From Candidatus Hydrogenedentota bacterium (lineage in GTDB: Bacteria > Hydrogenedentota > Hydrogenedentia > Hydrogenedentales > CAILVY01): a stretch of 64,000 nt of DNA. The notes below the pieces were generated by a model. That model was not told the origin of the DNA, did no database searches, and worked only from the letters and a program-made list of their open reading frames with translations. Position numbers and translations under genes: made by a program. The DNA lies in the NCBI GenBank assembly GCA_903837785.1, contig CAILVY010000362.1, positions 31,616-95,615 of the forward strand. The letters run 5' to 3'. Positions 28,201 through 35,990 of the stretch are shown piece after piece. Each line of letters starts with the position of its first letter. Within the stretch, counting starts at the first letter, position 1.

Positions 28201-31200
28201 TATTGGCCTGGACATGACTATGCGTTTGCACGCCGAAAAACAACTCTCGGAGACGATGCAACGGCTCCAAGCCTTGATGCAGGCCGTTCCGGTGGGAATC
28301 AGTTTCTCCAACGATACCACGTGCCGTGAGATCACGGGAAACCCGGCCGTGCTCGCCCAATTCGAAGTGTCGGCCCGGGACAACCTGTCTGCCTCTGCGC
28401 CTGACCTCGCCGCGTCCGGCCGGCAAGTGCGGTTCTTTGCCGACGGACGCCGCATCCCGGATGCCGAACTGCCCCTCCAACGCGCGGTGGCGGAAAACCG
28501 CGAAATCGCCGCTATGGAACTGGAGATCGTGCTGCCCAACGGCCGGCGCTGGTTTGCCGACGCTTCTGGCGCGCCCGTGCGCGACGCGCAAGGGAACGTT
28601 GTCGGGGGACTTGCCGTGACAGTGGACATCACCCGACGCAAGTTGACGGAGGACACCCTGCGTTTCCTGCTGGCGCAGGACAGGAGTTCCGGCGAAGATT
28701 TCTTCCGGGCCCTGGCGCAGTTTCTGTCGCACAAACTCGACATGGATGTCGTGTGTATTGACCGCCTGCAATCCGACCTCCTGGCCGCCGAAACCTTGGC
28801 GGTCTATCACGACGGAAACTTCGCGGATAATGTGGCCTATACACTCAAGGACACCCCCTGCGGCGATGTCGTGGAGAACTCCGTCTGCTGCATCGCGCGC
28901 GAGGTACGCCAACTCTTTCCCAAAGACGCCGTGCTCCAGGAGATGCTCGCCGAGAGTTATGTCGGAACCGTCCTCTGGAGTTCGCAGGGCGAGCCCATCG
29001 GCCTGATCGCCGTCATCGGGCGCAAACCGCTTTCAAACCCCGAGCTCGCGACGTCGATTCTGCAACTCGTCGCCGTGCGCGCCGCCGGTGAATTGGAGCG
29101 ACGCCAGGCCGAAGCCGCCCTGCGGGAGAGCGAAGAACGCCTGCGTCTGCTCGGGGACAATCTCCCGAAGAGCGCCGTATATCAGTACGTCCATGAGTTG
29201 GACGGCAGCGTCCGGTTCCTCTACTTCAGTGCGGGCATCGAGCGCCTCAACGGCGTCACCGCGGCCGACGTCTTGCGCGACCCCGGCACGCTGCACCGGC
29301 AGATCCCGCAGGACTACCTTGCGCGCCTCGTTGAAGCGGAAGCCCGCAGCAAGCGCGAGTTGTCCGATTTCGACATGGAATTGCCGATGAAACGCCCCGA
29401 TGGCGAATGGCGTTGGATGCACCTGCACTCACGGCCCCGCCGCCTGCCCGATGGCCGCACCGTCTGGGACGGGGTGCAAATCGACATTACCCAGCGGAAA
29501 CACATGGACAGCGAACTGGAGCGCATGAAGACCATCCTTGAAGAAGGCCAACGGCTCGCGCACTTCGGAAGTTGGGAATATGTGGCCGAGACAAGGGAAA
29601 CGATTTGGTCCGAGGAAGAACTCCGCATCTATGGATTCGACCCGGCCGGGCCATCGCCCGATTATCAGAACATGCTCAGGAACTGCATCCACCCGGAGGA
29701 CGCCGAACGGCTCGACCAGGTCTTTGGAGAGGCCCTTCGAAATGGCTCCGTCTACGAAATGGAGCACCGCATCGTGCGCCCCGACGGCACCGTCCGCCTC
29801 GTCTACGATCTCGCACAACCCCACTTCGATGAACAGGGGAAACTGCTCAAGTATGTGGGCGCGACGCTCGACATCACCGAGCGCAGGCAAGCCGAACGGG
29901 CATTGCGTGAGAGCGAACAGCGCGTACGACGGAAACTGGAGAGCGTGCTCTCGCCCGAAGGCGACCTGAGCGTGCTGGAATTGCCCGACCTCGTGGACGC
30001 CGAGGCGCTTCAGCGCCTCATGGAAGACTTCTATGCGGTGGCATGCATTCCAATGAGCCTGATGGATGCCCAGGGACGCATCCTCGTCGGCGTCGGCTGG
30101 CAGGACATCTGCACCCGTTTCCACCGCGTCCATCCGGAAACATGCCGCCATTGCCTGGAAAGCGACCTGCAGCTGGCGGGCGGCCTGGCCCCGGGCGAGC
30201 ACCGCCTGTACAGGTGCAAGAACAACATGTGGGACATGGCCACCCCCATCGTCGTGGCCGGCCAGCATCTGGGAAACATATTCAGCGGACAGTTCTTCTT
30301 CGATGACGAGACGCCGGACCGCGGGCTCTTCCGGGCCCAGGCCCGACAGTACGGCTTTGACGAGAACGACTACCTGGCGGCCCTGGACCGCGTGCCCAAA
30401 CTCAGCCGCGATACTGTCGAGCGCGGCGTGAAATTCCTCCTCACACTGGCCGGTATGATTTCCCAACTCGGCTACAGCAACGTCAAGCTTGCCCGCTTGC
30501 TGGCCGAACGCGACCGGCTTATGGCGTCCCTGCGCGAGACCGAACAGCGCTTCCGGCTGGCATTGCGCAATGCGCCGGTCTCGGTCGCAGTACAGGATCG
30601 CGAGCTCCGCTACTTGTGGGCCTATAACCAGCGCACGGCGCGGCCCGAGGACATCGTCGGGCACGTCGACGGCGATATCTTCACGCCGGAGGAGGCGGCG
30701 CGGGTCACGGCGATTAAGCAGCGTGTGCTTGAGGAAGGTGTCGAAATGCGCGAACAGATGTGGTTCCAGCGTCCCGGCGGCCCGATCTTCCTGGACCTCT
30801 GCTGGGAACCTGTTCGCGACGATGCCGGCCATGTGATCGGCGTGGCCTCCGCGACGGTTGATCTGACGCCCATCAAGAAGGCCGAGGAGGCGTTGCGCGC
30901 GAGCCAGCGGGCGCTGCAGGAGTCCCACGATCAACTGGAGCAACGGGTCCAGGAACGCACGCAGGAACTTGTGCGCGTCAACGAACTGCTCCTCAGCCAG
31001 ATAGAACAGCACGGAAGGACGCTCGATGCGCTGCGCGAGAGCGCGGCACGCCTGGCCGAAGCCCAGCGCAGGGCCCACCTCGGCGATTGGGATTGGGATT
31101 ATGCCGCAAACGCGGCCACGTGGTCCGACGAGACGTTCCGAATCCTCGGCTTTGAAGCGCAGGCCGTGGCGCCCTCGTACGAACTCTTCCTCCAGCGCGT

Positions 31201-32209
31201 CTATCCGGACGATCGCCAACACGTTGACGCGTGCCTGAACCCGTCGCGGGCCGCCATCGAGGCCAACGCCGTCGAGTGCCGCATCGTCTTGCCCGGCAGC
31301 GAGGTGCGGCACGTGTCCGTCCAAAGCGAAGTCATCCTGGACACCAGGGGCCAGCCCGGGCGCATGGCCGGCACGATCATGGATATCACTGAACAAGTCC
31401 GCGCCCGGGAAGAGGCGAAGATCCGCCAACAGCAACTTGTCCAGGCCGACAAGATGGTTTCACTCGGCATTCTCGTGGCCGGTGTCGCCCACGAAATCAA
31501 CAACCCGAACCACGCCATCATGTCCAACGCGACCCTGCTCAACGATGCCTGGACGAGCATCCGTCCGCTGTTGGAACGCACGTACAAGGACTTCGGCGAT
31601 TTTGTAGTGGGCGGCTTCGACTACTCAGACGCCCGCGACGAACTCCCCAAGATGTTCAGGGACATCGTGGCCGCCGCGCGGCGCATCGAGGCGATTGTCA
31701 CCGAACTGCGTGATTTCGCCCGCTACACCCCGGAAGAGACCATGGCCCCCGTGGAAGTGCCCCCGGTCATCGAGTCCGCCACAGTGCTCTTGTCCAACAT
31801 GATCAAGAAATCCACGGACCACTTCTCCGTCATAACCGACGGGGAGCTGCCGCCGGTCTTTGCCAACCGCCAGCGCATCGAGCAGGTCCTGATCAACCTC
31901 ATCCAGAACGCGTGCCAGTCCCTCGCCGATCGCGAGAAAAGCGTGGCGGTGAAGGCTTCCTACTCGCCCGTAACCGACGCCGTCATCATCGAAGTTGCGG
32001 ACCAGGGCGGCGGGATCTCCGAGGAGAACCTCAAGCATCTCGGGGACCCCTTCTTCACAACCAAACGCGGCTTTGGCGGGACCGGCCTCGGGCTCTGGGT
32101 TTCCTTCAACATCGTCCACGAGCACGGGGGCACGCTCGAATTCCACTCCCAACCCGGAGAAGGCACCCGCGCCGTCTTGACCCTGCCTGCCAGCCGGCGG
32201 CACGATTGA
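25268..32209 (+). CDS. Membrane-bound multi-sensor histidine kinase (two TM blocks, about 9 PAS-like domains, GAF, PocR domain, HATPase)
   Basis: N-terminal DUF4118-like TM block and a second multi-TM block. Repeated ESEERFRL...DITERK PAS units. PocR-like segment (DAEALQRLMEDFYAVACIPMSLMDAQGRILVGVGWQDICTRFHRVHPETCRHCLESD...YRCKNNMWDMATPIVVAGQHLGNIFSGQFFF). H-box VAGVAHEINNPNHAI. HATPase GTGLGLWVSFNIVHEHGG. Confidence 0.92.
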   Translation: MTRRYKQSKKARPHNESATSQCSEASADGPRPHVPRLARLRQHTPLGWMTRYGLAILAVALAFGMRLLLTAWVGPGLPPYITFYPAVMTAALLAGFGPGLAATALTGVVVGCWILPPFGQFGFESPVDRLGMLIFVLMGVFMSVVAGLYRRNRDKAADFDREAALRETQEALRTQAEQIDPVRADIIAREMLRVMSGRGGVAAAPAETSDKTLRHVPSVAGAAVAAVGFLVLTGWLFGVESFKSILPGLATMKANTALCFLLLGAALALREFSAVRLACTGFVLAIAGLTMFEYLSGMDLLLDQLLFRDTRDVHTIFPGRMVEATALGFLLSGTSLLLLRVRGNAALRVQQALAVGAAMIGLVAVLGYVYDARQLYRFAGYSSMALHTAVSLILFAAGLLFARDGGLRTALSMPKAGAQLLRRLLPAVLLAPAALGWLFLMGVRLGIYGHGMDAVLFALGMMVSLTAFVFWAAHALNLTDKVRRDAEVQLRNLAELINHAQEPLIVREPGGLIRAWNHGAEALYGWPAAEVLGQSMHRLLRTEGLPPDELDSHLEMTGHWEGELVHTTRDSRRVIVESRQTAHRIDDGQVFILESNRDITERKRAGDALRESEIFKAAILNSLSAHIAVLDREGQVISVNEPWTRFALENTPAGVSAPAVGAGYLEVCRRAAEARDPLAREALEGILSVLRGESPHFAMEYPCHAPAEQRWFLMTVTPIAAPGGAVVTHLDITRRKQAEAALLASENRLRRLYDAGLIGVIYWNMNGEITDANDKFLDMVGYDRADLAAGRIRWSQMTPPEYRHLDEHSVVEMKTTGANQKPFEKEYLRKDGSRIPVLVAGVMLDEERYNGAAFVLDITARKLAEKALNQSEERFRLFMDNSPAIAWIKDENGRYTYLNKTHQERFGIRPEDWLGKTDAELWPPEIAAEMRKNDLAVLAAGHAIEVSEKTLDATGASVHWLNSKFPFADLAGNRFVAGIGLDMTMRLHAEKQLSETMQRLQALMQAVPVGISFSNDTTCREITGNPAVLAQFEVSARDNLSASAPDLAASGRQVRFFADGRRIPDAELPLQRAVAENREIAAMELEIVLPNGRRWFADASGAPVRDAQGNVVGGLAVTVDITRRKLTEDTLRFLLAQDRSSGEDFFRALAQFLSHKLDMDVVCIDRLQSDLLAAETLAVYHDGNFADNVAYTLKDTPCGDVVENSVCCIAREVRQLFPKDAVLQEMLAESYVGTVLWSSQGEPIGLIAVIGRKPLSNPELATSILQLVAVRAAGELERRQAEAALRESEERLRLLGDNLPKSAVYQYVHELDGSVRFLYFSAGIERLNGVTAADVLRDPGTLHRQIPQDYLARLVEAEARSKRELSDFDMELPMKRPDGEWRWMHLHSRPRRLPDGRTVWDGVQIDITQRKHMDSELERMKTILEEGQRLAHFGSWEYVAETRETIWSEEELRIYGFDPAGPSPDYQNMLRNCIHPEDAERLDQVFGEALRNGSVYEMEHRIVRPDGTVRLVYDLAQPHFDEQGKLLKYVGATLDITERRQAERALRESEQRVRRKLESVLSPEGDLSVLELPDLVDAEALQRLMEDFYAVACIPMSLMDAQGRILVGVGWQDICTRFHRVHPETCRHCLESDLQLAGGLAPGEHRLYRCKNNMWDMATPIVVAGQHLGNIFSGQFFFDDETPDRGLFRAQARQYGFDENDYLAALDRVPKLSRDTVERGVKFLLTLAGMISQLGYSNVKLARLLAERDRLMASLRETEQRFRLALRNAPVSVAVQDRELRYLWAYNQRTARPEDIVGHVDGDIFTPEEAARVTAIKQRVLEEGVEMREQMWFQRPGGPIFLDLCWEPVRDDAGHVIGVASATVDLTPIKKAEEALRASQRALQESHDQLEQRVQERTQELVRVNELLLSQIEQHGRTLDALRESAARLAEAQRRAHLGDWDWDYAANAATWSDETFRILGFEAQAVAPSYELFLQRVYPDDRQHVDACLNPSRAAIEANAVECRIVLPGSEVRHVSVQSEVILDTRGQPGRMAGTIMDITEQVRAREEAKIRQQQLVQADKMVSLGILVAGVAHEINNPNHAIMSNATLLNDAWTSIRPLLERTYKDFGDFVVGGFDYSDARDELPKMFRDIVAAARRIEAIVTELRDFARYTPEETMAPVEVPPVIESATVLLSNMIKKSTDHFSVITDGELPPVFANRQRIEQVLINLIQNACQSLADREKSVAVKASYSPVTDAVIIEVADQGGGISEENLKHLGDPFFTTKRGFGGTGLGLWVSFNIVHEHGGTLEFHSQPGEGTRAVLTLPASRRHD

Positions 32210-32281
32210 AACTGTGGCGGGGGCAGACCCGCCACCTTATCGGGAGGCAAGAAAGTTCCGGTCGCCCCAATCGGGAAGGGG

Positions 32282-33424
32282 CTACTCCGTGATGATGAGC
32301 TTCTCCTTCGCGGGCAAGGCAGGAAACGCCTTGTGCGGCTCCACTTGATACCAGTAGGCCACCGACGCAAGGTCGTCCTGGAGCGGCAGGTAGCGTCCTT
32401 CGCTCTGCCAGCCGAGACTCTGGATCGTGACGCGCAGCTCCTTTTCGAAGCGGATGGGGTCCGTGATGTGCCAGCGGTATTGGCCAAAGCGGCGCTGGTC
32501 GCCCGCATCGGGCACGCGATAGAAGCCCGTGTACGGGCTGCTGAAATTCTCGTAGACGTCCTTCCCGCCCTTCTTGCGTTCCGCATAGCCATACGACCCG
32601 CAGAAGTAGTCCTCCTCGCCCGTGCCGCAGATTGTGGGGAACTCCTTGTCGTCGTCCAGGTAGAACTTGATTTCGCCCTCGCCCCACCACCCGGGACTGT
32701 TCGCGCCATGGGCCAGATAGGTTCCGACGTAGTTGCCGCGGCCCTGGATGCCGTCCACGATCGTGTAAACATCCTTCGATGGCAACGGATTCACCCGGCG
32801 GAACTGGGCGTGAAAGCAGGGCGTCGCTTCCGGAACTGCCTCGAGCGAATAGCTGATCTGATAATACACAGTCGCCCGCTCCGCCCCCAGATTCTCCATC
32901 GTCACCCGGCATCCCTTCTGGAAGGGCATCTGCCAATAGGAATTGAGGCCGCTCCTCGGGTTCACGCACATCGCCAGCGACGAAATCCGCGGTTCCTTGC
33001 CCATGCCCCAGCCTGACGCGAAGAAATCGCCCACGGGGACTTCCACCGACGGCGCTTCTTCGCCGTTCCAGTAGAAGCGCAGGATCATGAGGCGATAGTC
33101 GCCCACCGGCGTCATCCAGATGTGCGTGATAATGCCCGCCCCGTCAATCTGGCCCAGCGTGAAGGTCGCACCCGGCTCAATGTGGACATACGGGTTCACT
33201 TTCCAACCCTGCCCCAACTCGCGCGCCGCCTTCGCCGCGCTCCCCGTCTCCAGCGTCGCCATGCCGCCCTTGCCCTTCTCCCCCGTGAAGTTCTCCGGGC
33301 TGATGGATCGCGTCTGGGCATCCTTCAACTGAAACAGGGAGTCCATGCCGGCCGGCTGCGCCTGCACAAGCGGGACACAGCAAGTCAGGAGGATCATCGA
33401 TAGAAACAAATGGCATGCTTTCAT
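32282..33424 (-). CDS. DUF2961 (GH172-type) protein
   Basis: LFQLKDAQTRSISPENFTGEKGKGGMAT...GAGIITHIWMTP...LRFYWNGEEAPSVEVPVGDFFASG...GEGEIKFYLDDDKEFPTICGTGEEDYFCGSYGY is characteristic of DUF2961. N-terminal signal peptide. Confidence 0.88.
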   Translation of the reverse strand: MKACHLFLSMILLTCCVPLVQAQPAGMDSLFQLKDAQTRSISPENFTGEKGKGGMATLETGSAAKAARELGQGWKVNPYVHIEPGATFTLGQIDGAGIITHIWMTPVGDYRLMILRFYWNGEEAPSVEVPVGDFFASGWGMGKEPRISSLAMCVNPRSGLNSYWQMPFQKGCRVTMENLGAERATVYYQISYSLEAVPEATPCFHAQFRRVNPLPSKDVYTIVDGIQGRGNYVGTYLAHGANSPGWWGEGEIKFYLDDDKEFPTICGTGEEDYFCGSYGYAERKKGGKDVYENFSSPYTGFYRVPDAGDQRRFGQYRWHITDPIRFEKELRVTIQSLGWQSEGRYLPLQDDLASVAYWYQVEPHKAFPALPAKEKLIITE

Positions 33425-33610
33425 GTTGTGCTGCGCTCCTCATCTTGGGGTTGTCGTGTCGGCCTTGAGAACCGGCCTGGCGCAACGACGGCCTCTCCGC
33501 TGCCCGCTTGCGCCCACCGCTTCCCTTCAACTTACCGCTTTGCCCCGCCGAAGATCAACGGCCGCCCATGCGGCTTCTCCCTTCGCGGAACGCGCCCCGC
33601 GGTTCCCGGT

Positions 33611-35938
33611 TCAGCGCCGGCTCTCGATGCCGTCAATATACCCCAAGGCTCCCGTGGGGATGTTGGCGGCATTCCCTTCGTCCGTATCGAGGTGCATCGC
33701 GAGCTTGTAGTCCGGACTGACGCGCACCAGCACGTCGCCGAAAAGGAGATCGCGGTCACTCTCCACACGGACCCGGACAACGTCTTTGTTTCTGAGTCCG
33801 AAATGCAGCGCGTCCTCCGGCATCATGTGGATATGCCGCAACGCGCAGATCACCCCGTGACTCAGTGTTATCGAACCGCTGGGTCCTTCCATTGTAATCC
33901 CGGGCGTCCCTTCAAGTGCCCCGGACTCTCGGATGGGCGGCTGCACGCCCAGCTTGAACTGCTCCGTCATGGCGATCTCCACCTGGGACTCGTTCCGGAC
34001 CGGTCCCAGGATGCGGACATTGTCGATCCGGCCGCGCGGGCCAATCAGGTTCACTTTCTCCTTGCACGCGAACTGGCCCGGCTGAGAAAGCATCTGATGA
34101 ACCGTCAGCGCGTAACCCCGGCCGAAGAGCGCCTCAACATGCTCCTGGGTCAAATGCACGTGATGCGCCGAGATCTCGATCGGGACCGGCATCGGCGCCT
34201 GGGTCCGCAGGATATCCGCGACATACTGCCGTTCGATCGCACGCAGGGTTTCCCGCGCGATCATGCGCTCCTCGTCCGTCGGCACCACGAGCACGCGCAC
34301 CGCGGACCCGTCCGCGCTGATGTCCCAGATCTCCTCGAAGCCGCGCGCTTCGCGGTTCTTCGCCTCGTCGATCCGGATGCCCATGAACCCCAGGCCCTGG
34401 CACGCAAGGCTGCGCGCCCACACGCTCCCCTGGCCGATGCCGCCCGTGAAGACCAGCGCGTCCAGGCCGCCCATGGCCGCCCCGTACGCGCCCACATATT
34501 TGCGAATCCGATAGCAGAACGTCTTGATCGCCTGCAGCGCCCGCGCATTCCCGGCGTCGGCCGCCGATTCGATCTCGCGCATGTCGTTCGAAACGCCCGA
34601 AAGCCCCTTCAGCCCTCCGTCCTTGTTGATGAGCCGATTCAGTTGCTCCGCGTCCAGATGCTCCGTGCGCATGAGGTGAACCAGGATGGCGGGGTCTATG
34701 TCGCCGCAGCGGCTGCCCATGATGAGCCCCTCTGTCGGTGTCAGCCCCATTGATGTGTCGACAGATCGCCCATGATCAATCGCGCAGACAGACGCGCCGT
34801 TGCCCAGATGGCAGACGATCGTCTCCAGCTCGTTGTAGGGACGCTTCAGAAACTCGGCCGCCTTCAGCGAAACGTACTTGTGCGAAATGCCGTGAAACCC
34901 GTAGCGGCGTATCCCCTTCTGCTCGAAGTACTCATAGGGCAGCCCGTACAAATACGCGTACGGAGGCATGACCTGATGGAATGCCGTGTCGAACACCGCC
35001 ACGTGCGGCACCTCAGGCAGGAGTCGTTGGGCCTCGCGGATGCCGCACAAATTCGCGGGATTGTGCAGCGGCGCCAAGGCCGCGGCCTTCTCGATCTCCT
35101 GGACAACCTCGTCCGTGAGGATCGCCTGATGGCTGTACATGCTGCCGCCGTGCACCACCCGGTGGCCCACCGCCGAAACCTCGGACAGCGACCGCAGAAC
35201 ACCGCTGCCCGGCGCGGTAAGCGCGGCAATCATGGCCGCAAATGCTTCCGCGAAACCCGCGTTCGGCAAGGGCTGCGCCGATCTTCCTTTGCCGGATTCA
35301 TGCGTGTGCGTGGTCCCCTCCGCGCCTATCCGTTCCACGGCGCCGTGCGCATTGCCGCCCTCATTCCATGTGTCGAAGAGGTCGTACTTGAGCGAGGACG
35401 ACCCGCAGTTGATCACGAGCAGCTTCATGGGCTTGTCGGTTCTCAATTTGAACCCGTACGGATCGTCGCTGCGCTTGATCGCCGACGCGGCCACATCCGG
35501 CATCGTGCCGGCCGAGGCGGTCTTCTGAAGGCGTTCCACGATAGTCTTGGAGAGGCACGAAATGGCCGGGAGATTCGTGGCGATCATCGTCGCGAACAAC
35601 GGCCCCTGAATCTGAAGCACTTGACACGGCGTGAGCGCCACCACATCCGCCACCGTCTTGTTCCCCGTCATCATCTCCATCTCGCCGAAGATCATGCCGG
35701 GCTCCAGGATGATCAGTTGATGCTTGTCGCCGCCGTCGTCTGTCACAGACGCTTCCGCCGTCCCATCCAGCAGCACCCCCAGGAACCGGCCCTCCTCGCC
35801 GAACTCGATGATGGACTCGTTTGACTCATATGTGACGACGCTCGACGCTCCGGCCAGCGAAACAAGCGCGGCATCCGTGAACGCATGGAAGAGCGCAACT
35901 TGTGTCTTGAGGTAGTGTGGAATGGCAGTCTGGTCCAT
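33611..35938 (-). CDS. Tri-domain fusion: cyclic nucleotide-binding-like domain + acetate/propionate kinase (AckA/TdcD-like) + PduL-type phosphate propanoyltransferase
   Basis: CNB: SIIEFGEEGRFLGVLLDGTAEASV...LEPGMIFGEMEMMTGNKTVADVVAL. Kinase from 35428: MKLLVINCGSSSLKYDLF, GHRVVHGG, AVFDTAFH, YGFHGISHKYV, CHLGNGAS, MGLTPTEGLIMGSRCGDIDP. PduL: ISAHHVHLTQEHVEALFG, LSQPGQFACKEKV, ILGPVRNESQVEIA, LRHIHMMPEDA, MHLDTDEGNAA. GGAGAG RBS before ATG 35938. One uninterrupted frame. Confidence 0.93.
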   Translation of the reverse strand: MDQTAIPHYLKTQVALFHAFTDAALVSLAGASSVVTYESNESIIEFGEEGRFLGVLLDGTAEASVTDDGGDKHQLIILEPGMIFGEMEMMTGNKTVADVVALTPCQVLQIQGPLFATMIATNLPAISCLSKTIVERLQKTASAGTMPDVAASAIKRSDDPYGFKLRTDKPMKLLVINCGSSSLKYDLFDTWNEGGNAHGAVERIGAEGTTHTHESGKGRSAQPLPNAGFAEAFAAMIAALTAPGSGVLRSLSEVSAVGHRVVHGGSMYSHQAILTDEVVQEIEKAAALAPLHNPANLCGIREAQRLLPEVPHVAVFDTAFHQVMPPYAYLYGLPYEYFEQKGIRRYGFHGISHKYVSLKAAEFLKRPYNELETIVCHLGNGASVCAIDHGRSVDTSMGLTPTEGLIMGSRCGDIDPAILVHLMRTEHLDAEQLNRLINKDGGLKGLSGVSNDMREIESAADAGNARALQAIKTFCYRIRKYVGAYGAAMGGLDALVFTGGIGQGSVWARSLACQGLGFMGIRIDEAKNREARGFEEIWDISADGSAVRVLVVPTDEERMIARETLRAIERQYVADILRTQAPMPVPIEISAHHVHLTQEHVEALFGRGYALTVHQMLSQPGQFACKEKVNLIGPRGRIDNVRILGPVRNESQVEIAMTEQFKLGVQPPIRESGALEGTPGITMEGPSGSITLSHGVICALRHIHMMPEDALHFGLRNKDVVRVRVESDRDLLFGDVLVRVSPDYKLAMHLDTDEGNAANIPTGALGYIDGIESRR

Positions 35939-35990
35939 GCAAGGCTCTCCCATCGTAACGGCATTCTGGCGCTTCTGGTGGCGCATCATG

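Noticed and set aside
29429-31435. 668-aa minus-strand ORF antisense to the sensor kinase
   Set aside because: The opposite frame has clear PAS, PocR and HATPase domains; this ORF is the mirrored codon pattern.
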